Positions 8,217 to 17,020 of a stretch of DNA of 64,000 nt are shown in pieces. The translations under genes and the position numbers were made by a program. Position 1 is the stretch's first letter; each line of letters begins with the position of its first letter. Below the pieces are notes generated by a model that saw only the letters and a list, made by a program, of their open reading frames with translations, had not been told where the DNA came from and did no database searches. Source of the stretch: Calditrichota bacterium (GTDB lineage: Bacteria > Zhuqueibacterota > JdFR-76 > BMS3Abin05). Where the stretch lies: assembly GCA_013151735.1 (NCBI GenBank), contig JAADHR010000127.1:20126-84125 (forward strand). The letters are read 5' to 3'.

Positions 8217-9374
8217 GTGAAGATTCATGAATATCAAGCCAAGGAAATTTTAAAGAAGTTCGGTGTGGCCGTTCCGAAAGGGAAGGTGGCCTTTACGCCG
8301 GAAGAAGCCCGGAGCGTTGCTGAAGAGCTGGGCGGAAAAGTTGTGGTAAAAGCGCAGATTCATGCCGGCGGGCGAGGAAAAGCAGGCGGTGTCAAATTGG
8401 CCGGAAGTCCGGAAGAAGCCGAAAAGATTGCCCGGGAATTAATTGGGAAGGTTTTGGTGACTCATCAAACGGGACCGGAAGGCAAAGAAGTCCGCAAGGT
8501 TCTTGTTGAAGAAACGATGGACATCGAACGCGAGCTGTATGCCGGGGTTGTTCTGGATCGTTCCCGCTCGCAATTGGTGTTTATGGTGAGTACAGAGGGC
8601 GGGGTTGAAATTGAAAAAGTAGCCGCTGAAACCCCGGAAAAAATCCTGAAAGAATACATTGATCCGGCGGTCGGCCTGCTACCGTTTCAGGCCAGAAAAA
8701 TGGCGTACGGGCTCAAGCTTGCTGGCGATCAGGTGAAAAATGGTGTGAAATTTTTGATGGCCCTGTACAACGCGTACGTCGCATCCGATGCGTCACTCGC
8801 CGAAATTAACCCGCTGGTGGTTACCAAAGACGGACGGGTTCTGGCTCTGGATGCCAAAATCAATTTTGACGACAATGCCATGTATCGTCATTCCGACTAT
8901 GCGGAACTAAGGGATTTAAATGAAGAAGATCCTCTGGAGGTTGAGGCCTCAAAATATAATTTGAACTACATTAAGCTGGACGGCAACGTTGGCTGTATGG
9001 TAAACGGGGCCGGTTTGGCGATGGCTACCATGGATATCATTAAATTAGCCGGTGGGGAACCCGCAAATTTTCTGGATGTGGGTGGAAGCGCCAGTGCAGA
9101 GACGGTTGAAAATGGGTTTAAGATCATTTTGTCGGATAAAAATGTGAAGGCCATTCTCATCAATATTTTTGGCGGAATTGTCCGCGGGGATCGCGTGGCC
9201 CGGGGTGTTGTGGAAGCCTCCAAAAAAATCGGCGTGAAGGTGCCGGTTGTGGTTCGCCTGCAGGGAACCAATGCGGAGGAAGGCGGGCGTATTCTGAGAG
9301 AATCCGGCTTGAATTTTACAGTTGCCGAAAATCTGAAAGATGCCGCCGAAAAGGTAGTTGCCACTGTTAAATAA
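8217..9374 (+). CDS. sucC: Succinyl-CoA synthetase, beta subunit
   Basis: SucC is the ATP-grasp subunit of the ADP/GDP-forming succinate-CoA ligase. The 385-aa protein starts [17 protein letters not shown], the standard family N-terminus. [16 protein letters not shown] (near residue 45) lies in the ATP-grasp domain, and the C-terminal CoA-ligase domain carries [10 protein letters not shown]. The start is GTG with a TAAGGAGG site 10 nt upstream. It is paired with sucD 44 nt downstream and followed by korDABC, which implies interconversion of 2-oxoglutarate, succinyl-CoA and succinate with ferredoxin. Confidence 0.97.
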   Translation: MKIHEYQAKEILKKFGVAVPKGKVAFTPEEARSVAEELGGKVVVKAQIHAGGRGKAGGVKLAGSPEEAEKIARELIGKVLVTHQTGPEGKEVRKVLVEETMDIERELYAGVVLDRSRSQLVFMVSTEGGVEIEKVAAETPEKILKEYIDPAVGLLPFQARKMAYGLKLAGDQVKNGVKFLMALYNAYVASDASLAEINPLVVTKDGRVLALDAKINFDDNAMYRHSDYAELRDLNEEDPLEVEASKYNLNYIKLDGNVGCMVNGAGLAMATMDIIKLAGGEPANFLDVGGSASAETVENGFKIILSDKNVKAILINIFGGIVRGDRVARGVVEASKKIGVKVPVVVRLQGTNAEEGGRILRESGLNFTVAENLKDAAEKVVATVK

Positions 9375-9418
9375 ATATCTTCGAAAAAACAAAAAGAGTG
9401 CGATAAAGGAGGTCTAAA

Positions 9419-10297
9419 TTGAGTGTCTTAATTGATGAAAATACGCGTCTTGTGGTTCAAGGAATCACGGGCGGTGAAGGGTCATTTCATACACGCCAGA
9501 TGATGGACTACGGCACACATGTTGTGGCTGGCGTTACGCCCGGCAAGGGGGGGCAAAAATTTGATGATAAAATCCCGATTTTTAATACCGTTTCGGATGC
9601 CGTGCGGGAAACCGGTGCCAATGCGTCCGTAATCTTTGTTCCGCCTCCGTTTGCGGCCGATGCCATTATGGAAGCGGCCGATGCCGGTATTGGGGTAACC
9701 GTTTGTATTACCGAAGGCATTCCCACACTGGACATGGTAAAGGTGCACGCCTATTTGGAAGATCGCTCAACCCGATTGATTGGCCCCAATTGTCCCGGGA
9801 TTATTTCTCCCGAAAAGGCAAAAGTAGGCATTATGCCCGGATTTATTCATAAACGGGGCAATGTGGGGGTTATTTCCAGAAGCGGTACGCTCACGTACGA
9901 AGCAGTACACCAGCTAACGGTTTTGGGCATTGGGCAGTCAACCTGCATTGGGATCGGGGGCGATCCAATTATCGGAACGCCTTTTGTAGAGGCGCTAAAG
10001 CTTTTTAAGGATGATCCGGAAACGGAAGCCATTGTTATGATTGGCGAAATTGGCGGGACAGCCGAAGAAGAGGCTGCCGCTTACATCAAAGAAAACATCA
10101 ATAAACCCGTGGTGAGTTTTATTGCCGGACGAACAGCTCCTCCGGGGCGGCGTATGGGACACGCCGGAGCCATTATTGCAGGTGGAAAAGGAACCGCCGC
10201 CGAAAAGATGGCTGCTCTGCGTGCGGTGGGAATTCATGTGGTTGAAAGCCCGGCAGAAATTGGCATAACCGTTCAGCGGGCGCTTCAAGGAAACTAA
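9419..10297 (+). CDS. sucD: Succinyl-CoA synthetase, alpha subunit
   Basis: SucD binds CoA and carries the phosphohistidine intermediate. The 292-aa protein has the CoA-binding Rossmann N-terminus ([17 protein letters not shown]), the PNCPGIISP segment near residue 120 and the active-site histidine in GHAGAI near residue 242. The start is TTG with an AAAGGAGG site 6 nt upstream. It acts as a heterodimer or tetramer with the preceding SucC. Confidence 0.97.
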   Translation: MSVLIDENTRLVVQGITGGEGSFHTRQMMDYGTHVVAGVTPGKGGQKFDDKIPIFNTVSDAVRETGANASVIFVPPPFAADAIMEAADAGIGVTVCITEGIPTLDMVKVHAYLEDRSTRLIGPNCPGIISPEKAKVGIMPGFIHKRGNVGVISRSGTLTYEAVHQLTVLGIGQSTCIGIGGDPIIGTPFVEALKLFKDDPETEAIVMIGEIGGTAEEEAAAYIKENINKPVVSFIAGRTAPPGRRMGHAGAIIAGGKGTAAEKMAALRAVGIHVVESPAEIGITVQRALQGN

Positions 10298-10331
10298 CTT
10301 ATGTAAAATCAGGAAAATAAGGAGAGTAATA

Positions 10332-10577
10332 ATGGCTGCGGCTGAAGTGACAGCAAAACCAAAGGCAAAAAAAGAACCTCCCGTGATAGAGGTTATTTTT
10401 GAAAATTGCAAGGGCTGTGACATTTGCGTGGATGTTTGTCCTACAAATGTTTTGGCTCTGATTAAGGCTCCCAACAAATGGGAGGGGTATGTGGTGGAAG
10501 TGAAATACCCCGAAAAATGTACCAAGTGTATGTTGTGTGAAATTCATTGTCCTGATTACGCCATAAAAGTTTATTAA
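10332..10577 (+). CDS. korD: 2-oxoacid:ferredoxin oxidoreductase, ferredoxin-like delta subunit
   Basis: This 81-aa subunit binds two [4Fe-4S] clusters. It has two CxxCxxCxxxCP motifs: CKGCDICVDVCP and CTKCMLCEIHCP. An alanine/lysine-rich N-terminal extension of about 17 residues precedes the ferredoxin fold. It lies first in korDABC, directly after sucD. Electrons from oxidative decarboxylation of the 2-oxoacid pass through it to free ferredoxin, or in reverse. Confidence 0.93.
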   Translation: MAAAEVTAKPKAKKEPPVIEVIFENCKGCDICVDVCPTNVLALIKAPNKWEGYVVEVKYPEKCTKCMLCEIHCPDYAIKVY

Positions 10578-10593
10578 GTTTGGAGGAAAGAAC

Positions 10594-11727
10594 GTGAGTC
10601 AAAAAATGAAATTATATAGCGGAAACGAAATGGTAGCAGAAGCTGCAATTGCTGCCGGATGCCGCTTCTTTGCAGGATATCCCATTACTCCCTCCTCCGA
10701 AATCGCGGAGAGAATGTCCAAATTGCTTCCGGAAGTGGGAGGACGGTTTATCCAGATGGAGGACGAATTGGCCAGTATGGCGGCGATCATCGGCGGCTCC
10801 CTTGCCGGGCGAAAATCCATGACGGCCACCAGCGGTCCGGGTTTTTCCCTGAAACAGGAAAATTTAGGGTTTGCTACAATTGCCGAGGTGCCCTGTGTAA
10901 TCGTGAACGTCATGCGCGGCGGTCCCAGCACGGGGTTGCCAACCGCCCCCTCTCAAAGTGATGTCATGCAGGCCCGTTGGGGCACTCATGGGGATCACCC
11001 GATTATTGCCCTGACCCCCAGCTACATGCGGGAAATCTTCGACGAAACCGTTCGGGCCTTTAATCTGGCCGAAAAATATCGGACGCCGGTTATCCTGTTG
11101 CTGGATGAGGTCATCGCACATCTTCACGAAGGGGTTGCCCTACCGGATCCGGATGAAATTGAAATCGTGGACCGCAAGAAACCGACGGTTCCTCCGGAAG
11201 AATACGAGCCCTTTGCCGATACGGAGGATCATGTGCCTCCCATGGCCAATTTCTTTGAAGGCTACCGCTACCACGTAACAGGTTTAAGCCACAATCAAAA
11301 AGGGCTTCCCACCACGGATTTTGAGGTGGTTCACGCAATTCAAGTCAGGCGCCAGAAAAAGATCGATGAGCATCTGGAAGATATTCTCAAATGGGAAGAG
11401 ATTGACATGGATGATGCGGAAATTGCCGTGCTGGCGTACGGTTCAATTGGTCGCTCTGCTACGGACGCCGTCAGGGAACTGCGGAACGAAGGCCTGAAAG
11501 TCGGCTTGTTCCGTCCGCTCACAATTTGGCCGTTTCCTGAACAACGGGTGGCTGAAATTGCCAAACAGGTGAAAACGATTATTGTCCCGGAAATGAACCT
11601 TGGACAAATTGTCCTGGAAGTGGAACGAATTGCCAAATCGGATGCCAGGGTGATTGGAATCAACCAGGTTGGCGGCGTGATGATTCGTCCCCGAGAAATT
11701 GTCAGCAGAGTGAAGGAGGTTGCATAA
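10594..11727 (+). CDS. korA: 2-oxoglutarate:ferredoxin oxidoreductase, alpha subunit
   Basis: The 377-aa protein carries the pyrimidine-binding half of the thiamine enzyme. It starts with the family segment KLYSGNEMVAEAAIAAGCRFFAGYPITPSSEI. The catalytic-fold elements MEDELASMAA and TATSGPGFSL follow, then a C-terminal domain II (VLAYGSIGRSATDAV). The start is GTG with GGAGG 8 nt upstream. The substrate is inferred as 2-oxoglutarate from the adjacent sucCD; another 2-oxoacid cannot be excluded from sequence alone. Confidence 0.93.
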   Translation: MSQKMKLYSGNEMVAEAAIAAGCRFFAGYPITPSSEIAERMSKLLPEVGGRFIQMEDELASMAAIIGGSLAGRKSMTATSGPGFSLKQENLGFATIAEVPCVIVNVMRGGPSTGLPTAPSQSDVMQARWGTHGDHPIIALTPSYMREIFDETVRAFNLAEKYRTPVILLLDEVIAHLHEGVALPDPDEIEIVDRKKPTVPPEEYEPFADTEDHVPPMANFFEGYRYHVTGLSHNQKGLPTTDFEVVHAIQVRRQKKIDEHLEDILKWEEIDMDDAEIAVLAYGSIGRSATDAVRELRNEGLKVGLFRPLTIWPFPEQRVAEIAKQVKTIIVPEMNLGQIVLEVERIAKSDARVIGINQVGGVMIRPREIVSRVKEVA

Positions 11728-11728
11728 A

Positions 11729-12553
11729 ATGGCGTTTAACTATGACGAATATGTAAGAACCGAAACCATCCCGCACATGTGGTGTCCGGGATGCGGAATC
11801 GGAATTGTGATGAAAGCGATCATTCGCGCATTTACGGCGCTGCAATGGGATAAAAATGATATTGCTTTTGTCTCCGGAATCGGGTGTACCAGCCGGATGC
11901 CCGGCTATATGGACATGAATACGCTTCATACCACGCACGGTCGTGCCCTGGCGTTTGCAACGGGAATTAAACTGGCCCATCCTGAAAAGCACGTGGTGGT
12001 GGTAGGCGGCGACGGCGATGCGACTGCGATCGGCGGCAATCACCTGATTCATGCGGCCCGCAGAAATATTGACATCACCCTGATCATTAATGATAACAAT
12101 ATTTACGGGATGACCGGAGGACAATACTCCCCGACCACACCCGCCCACATGATTGCCAGTACGGCCCCCTACGGAATGGTTGAACCCAATTTTGACATCG
12201 CCAGGCTGGCCATGGGCGCCGGTGCTACCTACGTGGCGCGGGAAACCATTGCCAAAGGGATTATGCTCGAAAAGTACATCCGTACGGGAATGGCTCACAA
12301 GGGATTTAGTGTCATTGTTGCCGAATCGACCTGTCCCATTCAATTCGGCCGCCGCAATCGCCTGGCCGATCCGGTGGAGTTGATGCACTGGGTCCGGGAC
12401 CACGGTGTTCCGAAAACAAAAGCGGCCAAAATGGAGCCGGACGAGCTCCAGGGCAAATTCGTGACCGGCGAGCTGGTTCGCGATGACTCCCGCCCGGAAT
12501 TTACAGAAGTGTATCAGCAGATTATTGACCAAGCGATGAAAAAAGGAGACTAA
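11729..12553 (+). CDS. korB: 2-oxoglutarate:ferredoxin oxidoreductase, beta subunit
   Basis: This subunit binds thiamine pyrophosphate. WCPGCGIGI near residue 18 carries the cluster-ligand CxxC seen in the family. GGDGDATAIGGNHL and the NDNNIYGMTGGQ loop form the Mg-TPP site. ATG 11729 is preferred to the in-frame TTG at 11720 because it has an AAGGAGG site about 10 nt upstream; the TTG would overlap korA. The product is 274 aa, normal for the family. Confidence 0.94.
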   Translation: MAFNYDEYVRTETIPHMWCPGCGIGIVMKAIIRAFTALQWDKNDIAFVSGIGCTSRMPGYMDMNTLHTTHGRALAFATGIKLAHPEKHVVVVGGDGDATAIGGNHLIHAARRNIDITLIINDNNIYGMTGGQYSPTTPAHMIASTAPYGMVEPNFDIARLAMGAGATYVARETIAKGIMLEKYIRTGMAHKGFSVIVAESTCPIQFGRRNRLADPVELMHWVRDHGVPKTKAAKMEPDELQGKFVTGELVRDDSRPEFTEVYQQIIDQAMKKGD

Positions 12554-12558
12554 AAAAC

Positions 12559-13164
12559 ATGTCTAATCGAGTTGAACTCCGGTTTAGCGGAGTGGGTGGA
12601 CAGGGTGCCATTCTGGCCGGTGCCATTCTGGCGGAAGCTGCCGTCTATTTCGATGGAAAATACGCCCTGCAAAGCCCAACCTATACGGCTCAGGTGCGCG
12701 GAGGAGCCACAAAAGTGGACGTCATCATTTCTGACGATCCGATCATTTTTCCGCAAACCTCTGAAATCAATTTTTTCCTGGCGTTTGCGCAGCGGGCATA
12801 CGATCGCTATTACGGTGGAAACAATCCGAAAAACCGCTTTTTTAATGATCTGGCAAAAGATGCAATCATTCTGGTGGATTCGGATCTGGTAACCGATTTC
12901 AACGATCCCCCGCACAAGATTATTAAGCTGCCCATTCTCCAGTTGGCTCTGAAAGAATTGGGGCGGACGGTTTTCTCAAATGTGCTGGCTCTTGGCATTG
13001 TTGTCGGAATTACAAATGTGGTTTCTGACGATGCCATTAAAAATGCGGTTAAGCGCCGTGCACCCCGGGGTACAGAAGAAATGAATCTGAAAGCCCTGGA
13101 TATCGGATTCAATTTTGCCGAAGAGTATATGAAGAAAGAATCCCTGGATTCCGTTGCGGGTTGA
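12559..13164 (+). CDS. korC: 2-oxoglutarate:ferredoxin oxidoreductase, gamma subunit
   Basis: The 201-aa gamma subunit has the N-terminal glycine motif RFSGVGGQGAILAG and the QSPTYTAQVRGG segment typical of KorC/VorC. It closes the korDABC operon 5 nt after korB. The subunit contributes to the CoA-binding face of the complex in related enzymes. All four subunits of a KOR-type enzyme are present, so the complex should be functional. Confidence 0.94.
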   Translation: MSNRVELRFSGVGGQGAILAGAILAEAAVYFDGKYALQSPTYTAQVRGGATKVDVIISDDPIIFPQTSEINFFLAFAQRAYDRYYGGNNPKNRFFNDLAKDAIILVDSDLVTDFNDPPHKIIKLPILQLALKELGRTVFSNVLALGIVVGITNVVSDDAIKNAVKRRAPRGTEEMNLKALDIGFNFAEEYMKKESLDSVAG

Positions 13165-13340
13165 GCAGACAAAAAAATGCGGAAAATCAGTAAACCCGGT
13201 GCGTTCTGAAGGCAAGACGACCGGGTTTCCTGTGTCAATGCCCGAAGTGGGGGTGTAACTAAGCACGGAGGAAAAGGTCTGTTTTGCAGGGGTTTTTCGC
13301 GGGTTTTAAATATGAAATAAAATCAAAAAAGGAGGTTGGC

Positions 13341-13766
13341 TTGATACAACAGACACTGGCAATCCTGAAACCGGATTGTGTGGAGAGAAATCTGATTGGA
13401 AAGGTTTTGGATCAAATTGTGACGGCCGGGTTCAGAGTGGTCGGAATAAAAATGGTTTCCATGGATGCAAAAACGGCTGGTGAATTTTATGCGGTTCACA
13501 AAGAACGTCCGTTTTACAAGGATTTGGTGGCGTTCATGTCATCCGGGCGCTGCATTCCGATGGTACTGGAAAAGGAGAACGCGATAGAAGACTTTCGCAA
13601 GCTGATTGGTGCAACGGATCCGGCAGAGGCCGAAAAGGGCACGGTTCGCCAACTCTATGCCGAAAGCAAACAAAATAACATTGTGCATGGTTCGGATTCA
13701 CCTGAAAATGCCAATACGGAAATTCATTTCTTTTTTTCTGAAACAGAACTTATTCCAAATCGATAA
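13341..13766 (+). CDS. ndk: Nucleoside diphosphate kinase
   Basis: Ndk equilibrates nucleoside tri- and diphosphates through a phosphohistidine. The 141-aa product begins [15 protein letters not shown], has the active histidine H116 in NIVHGSDS and ends at the usual family length. The start is TTG at 13341, since a GGAGG site lies 5-6 nt upstream; an in-frame extension to 13284 has no homology to Ndk. Co-location with succinyl-CoA synthetase is common, as Ndk can convert the ATP or GTP formed. Confidence 0.96.
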   Translation: MIQQTLAILKPDCVERNLIGKVLDQIVTAGFRVVGIKMVSMDAKTAGEFYAVHKERPFYKDLVAFMSSGRCIPMVLEKENAIEDFRKLIGATDPAEAEKGTVRQLYAESKQNNIVHGSDSPENANTEIHFFFSETELIPNR

Positions 13767-13773
13767 ATAAAAA

Positions 13774-13836
13774 GCCCAAAAATCCCCGTTGGAAACCCCT
13801 CTATTTTATGGAATTCCATTGGGGATTTTATTTTGG
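13774..13836 (+). terminator. Long rho-independent terminator after ndk
   Basis: The outer arms GCCCAAAAATCCCC and GGGGATTTTATTTTGGG pair, and an inner TGGAA/TTCCA stem extends the hairpin. It begins 7 nt after the ndk stop and separates the KOR/Ndk unit from the lipid-synthesis unit. Confidence 0.7.
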
Positions 13837-14063
13837 GAGTGTTTTTAGACGGTTTTTCTTTTTCCCGGAAAATAATTTGGTGACGAACCGAAGAGATAAA
13901 AAACCTGATCAGAAACAGTGGAAAGAGGTCTGAAAATTAAAACGGCAGACAAAAAAGTTTTGCAATTTAGGATATTTTCGATTAAATTGTTCTGAATTTT
14001 GGGATATGATGAAACTTAAAATATTGTTTTATGTAAAATTTAAATGTGCAGCAAAAATAATTC

Positions 14064-14090
14064 TTGACTGATAGGCATTTTTTTTATAAA
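14064..14090 (+). promoter_or_regulatory. Candidate promoter of the DUF177-rpmF-plsX-fab operon
   Basis: TTGACT is followed 15 bp later by TATAAA; the overlapping TAAATT gives a 17-bp spacer. Transcription would start only about 5-10 nt before the ATG at 14107, giving a very short leader. Confidence 0.45.
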
Positions 14091-14106
14091 TTTAGAACTA
14101 TTTGAA

Positions 14107-14628
14107 ATGAAGCTAAAAATATCGCATTTGTCACTTGGCCTTCAGGAATTTGATTTCGAAGAAAAAATTGATTCCTTTGAGATCGAAGGCAAGGAAAGAT
14201 TCCCGAATCCGGTTCGTGTACACGTAGAAATTGACAAGGAAATCTCAAATCTGATTATTAAAATTCGTGTGTGTACACTGGCTCATTTTACGTGTGACAG
14301 GTGTTTGGGTGAATTTGACAGGGAAATTTGTGAAAAAACCGAGCTGCTCTATTCAAAAGAGCAGCCAGCAATTGAATTCAGCGACTATTTTCACAATTAC
14401 GATGATGAGATTCGGCCTTATCCGGCAGACATGGACATTATTGATATTACCAAGGATGTCCGCGACACGTTGTTGTTGGCTGTTCCAATGAAGGTATTGT
14501 GCCAATCGGAATGTAAAGGGCTTTGTCCGGTTTGCGGGGCCAACCTCAATACGGAGACCTGCCATCACAAAAGTGATGTGGTTGATCCGAGATGGGAAAA
14601 ATTGAGGGGACTGCTGAATAGTAATTAA
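14107..14628 (+). CDS. DUF177 / YceD-family protein
   Basis: The 173-aa protein belongs to the DUF177 (YceD) family, which almost always precedes rpmF. Plant and bacterial members are linked to 23S rRNA accumulation. It has CDRC near residue 63 and a C-terminal CQSECKGLCPVCGANLN segment (about 136-152) of the zinc-ribbon type. It lies 49 nt before rpmF and 17 nt after the promoter candidate. The exact molecular role is not known. Confidence 0.88.
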   Translation: MKLKISHLSLGLQEFDFEEKIDSFEIEGKERFPNPVRVHVEIDKEISNLIIKIRVCTLAHFTCDRCLGEFDREICEKTELLYSKEQPAIEFSDYFHNYDDEIRPYPADMDIIDITKDVRDTLLLAVPMKVLCQSECKGLCPVCGANLNTETCHHKSDVVDPRWEKLRGLLNSN

Positions 14629-14677
14629 TGGATTTTTATAGGATAAAATTCGGTTCGAAAGGAGTAAAAAACACGAA

Positions 14678-14860
14678 ATGGCAAATCCAAAACGAAAAAC
14701 TTCAAAGGCGCGACGCGATAAAAGGCGTACACACTGGAAAATAAGTGCTCCGACGGTTGTTGAATGTTCACATTGTCATCAGCCGAAATTGCCGCATCGG
14801 GCATGCCCGAATTGCGGATATTATGGTGATCGAATGGTTTATACCCCGCGGGAAGCCTAA
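14678..14860 (+). CDS. rpmF: Large ribosomal subunit protein bL32
   Basis: The 60-aa basic protein starts MANPKRKTSKARRDKRRTHW, the standard bL32 N-terminus. It has the zinc-binding pairs CSHC (near residue 28) and CPNC (near 44), then GYYGDR. A GGAG site lies upstream of the ATG. The order DUF177-rpmF-plsX is one of the most conserved small gene groups in bacteria. Confidence 0.97.
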   Translation: MANPKRKTSKARRDKRRTHWKISAPTVVECSHCHQPKLPHRACPNCGYYGDRMVYTPREA

Positions 14861-14885
14861 AAATTAACCTGGAGCCCTGCCAGAA

Positions 14886-15893
14886 ATGAAAATTGCTGTA
14901 GATGCGATGGGTGGGGATTATGCCCCACAGGCGATAGTGGAGGGTGCCGTGCAGGCGGCAAAAGTAGCAAAAGGGCGCTACGGAATTATATTGGTTGGGG
15001 ATGAGGCAAAAATAAAGGATGAGCTGGCCAAACTCGATGCCCTGCACGCGTCGGGGATTGAAGTGGTACACGCTTCTGAAGTGATTGAAATGCACGATGC
15101 CCCAACAGAGGCCATTAAAAAGAAAAAGGATGCTTCCATGGTGGTGGCTACCCGGCTTCAAAAGGCGGGTGAGGTGCAGGCCGTTGTGAGTGCGGGGAAT
15201 ACGGGTGCTTTTATGGCCACCTCTTTGCTGAGTCTGGGAAGGCTCAAGGGGGTCAATCGACCCGGATTGGGTTCGTTTATCCCCAATGAAAAGGGGATGT
15301 CTGTCGTCATCGATGTGGGGGCAAATGCCGAGTGCAAGCCCATTAATTTACTGCAATTTGGTATTATGGGTTCGTTATACGTGCGCCATATTTTTGACAC
15401 CGAAAATCCCCGGGTGGGACTGTTGAGCAACGGGGAAGAAGAGAGCAAAGGGAACACGCTTACACGGGAGGCGCACCAACTTTTAAAGAACAGCCGTCTT
15501 AATTTTATCGGGAATGTTGAGGGACGGGATATTTTAAAGGGAACGGCCGAAGTGATCGTATGCGATGGGTTTGTGGGCAATATTGTGTTGAAATTTGCCG
15601 AGAGCATTGTGGGGATGCTTAAAAACACCTTAAAAAAAAGTATTGGCAAAAATATCCTTTCTAATTTAGGGGCCATTCTTATGCGTCCGGCTTTTCGGCA
15701 ATTGTCCAAACTAATGGATTATCAGGAATATGGGGGAGTGCCTCTCCTGGGGGTAAATGGCGTGAGCATCGTGTGCCACGGGAGCTCATCCCCGAAGGCC
15801 ATACGGAACGCCATTCGGGAAGCTGAAAAAATGATTAATCGGGATGTGAATAAATTAATCGAAGCGGAAATAGCGAAAAATCCAGGAGTGTGA
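14886..15893 (+). CDS. plsX: Phosphate acyltransferase PlsX
   Basis: PlsX makes acyl-phosphate from acyl-ACP for the first acylation of glycerol-3-phosphate. The 335-aa protein starts KIAVDAMGGDYAPQ, and has VVSAGNTGAFMA near residue 102 and DVGANAECKP near 142. The conserved C-terminal region GAPLLG is here GVPLLGVNG. The stop codon overlaps the start region of fabH by a few nucleotides, so translation is coupled. Confidence 0.96.
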   Translation: MKIAVDAMGGDYAPQAIVEGAVQAAKVAKGRYGIILVGDEAKIKDELAKLDALHASGIEVVHASEVIEMHDAPTEAIKKKKDASMVVATRLQKAGEVQAVVSAGNTGAFMATSLLSLGRLKGVNRPGLGSFIPNEKGMSVVIDVGANAECKPINLLQFGIMGSLYVRHIFDTENPRVGLLSNGEEESKGNTLTREAHQLLKNSRLNFIGNVEGRDILKGTAEVIVCDGFVGNIVLKFAESIVGMLKNTLKKSIGKNILSNLGAILMRPAFRQLSKLMDYQEYGGVPLLGVNGVSIVCHGSSSPKAIRNAIREAEKMINRDVNKLIEAEIAKNPGV

Positions 15894-15895
15894 GT

Positions 15896-16885
15896 TTGGC
15901 GAAAAAAACAATTGCAATGATAACGGGTACCGGGCACGCCGTTCCCGAGCGGGTGTTAACCAATCATGATCTGGCAGAAATGGTGGACACCTCTGATGAA
16001 TGGATCCGGACACGGACGGGAATTGTCGAACGACACATTGCGAATGATAATGAAGGAACCTCTGATTATGCAGCACGGGCTGCAAAAGAAGCCTTAAAAG
16101 AAGCACATCTGGCAGCGGACGAATTGGACCTGATCCTTTTCGGAACGGTAACGCCAGATATGTATTTCCCCTCTGCCGCTTGTTTTCTTCAAGAAAAAAT
16201 TGGCGCGGTCAATGCAGCCGCATTGGATATCAGCGCTGCCTGTTCGGGCTTTTTGTACGGATTGACGCTTGCAGAAGGCATGATTGCCTCCGGTAAGTAT
16301 AAAAATATTTTGGTGATAGGAGCTGAACTGCTCAGCCGCATTACCGATTGGACGGATCGGGCAACCTGTGTTCTTTTCGGCGATGGCGCCGGTGCGGCTG
16401 TTGTGCAGCCTTCAGATGGCGAAAGAGGAATCATTAGCTCCTATATAAAAAGTGACGGACGGCTTTGGCACCTTCTTAACATGCCGGGCGGAGGATCGTT
16501 ATTGCCTCCCGCTAAGGCAAAGGATGATCCCAAAGCCTTCTATCTGAAAATGGAAGGGCGAGAGGTGTTCCGCCATGCCGTGACTTTAATGGGTGAGTCT
16601 TCCGTTCGCGTTTTGGAAGAGGCCGGATTAACGGGTGAGGATCTGGATATTTTTATTCCTCATCAGGCGAATCTTCGCATTATTCAGGCCATCGCCAAAC
16701 GCTTGAATGTTCAGGATGATAAGGTGTATGTCAATCTGGACAGATACGGAAACACCTCGGCAGCATCAATTCCGATTGCATTGAACGAAGCCCGAAAAAA
16801 TGGTCGAATCAATCCCGGAAACTTGATTCTGGCTGTTGCATTTGGCGCTGGTTTTACCTGGAGCTCGGTGCTTTTCCGCATCTAA
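15896..16885 (+). CDS. fabH: 3-oxoacyl-ACP synthase III (FabH)
   Basis: FabH starts fatty-acid synthesis by condensing acetyl-CoA or a branched acyl-CoA with malonyl-ACP. With the TTG start at 15896 the protein is 329 aa and the catalytic triad is C117 (AACSGF), the histidine in FIPHQANLRI and the asparagine in YGNTSAAS. The TTG has a CAGGAG site 7 nt upstream, better than the GTG at 15890. It follows plsX directly. Primer specificity cannot be read from the sequence. Confidence 0.96.
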   Translation: MAKKTIAMITGTGHAVPERVLTNHDLAEMVDTSDEWIRTRTGIVERHIANDNEGTSDYAARAAKEALKEAHLAADELDLILFGTVTPDMYFPSAACFLQEKIGAVNAAALDISAACSGFLYGLTLAEGMIASGKYKNILVIGAELLSRITDWTDRATCVLFGDGAGAAVVQPSDGERGIISSYIKSDGRLWHLLNMPGGGSLLPPAKAKDDPKAFYLKMEGREVFRHAVTLMGESSVRVLEEAGLTGEDLDIFIPHQANLRIIQAIAKRLNVQDDKVYVNLDRYGNTSAASIPIALNEARKNGRINPGNLILAVAFGAGFTWSSVLFRI

Positions 16886-17020
16886 TTCAAAACCCGTAAT
16901 TTTAGATATATCAATTCCTTTAGCCGCTTTTGCGGGCAAAAATCTGAGAGGGACACCTGTCGTTTTTTCGGAATCAGGGAAATTAGGATTGCATCGATAG
17001 TGGAGAGAGAGGGTTATAAA

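Larger units (their letters stand above)
13767..14106 (+). other. 340-nt gap: terminator, A/T-rich stretch, promoter
   Basis: The gap contains the ndk terminator (13774-13836) and the promoter candidate at 14064-14090. The part between, 13840-14060, is A/T-rich and shows no gene or repeat. Confidence 0.6.

Noticed and set aside
11702..12532. 276-aa open frame on the minus strand
   Set aside because: It lies wholly opposite korB and has histidine-, glycine- and asparagine-rich composition typical of antisense frames. No ribosome site or recognisable motif.
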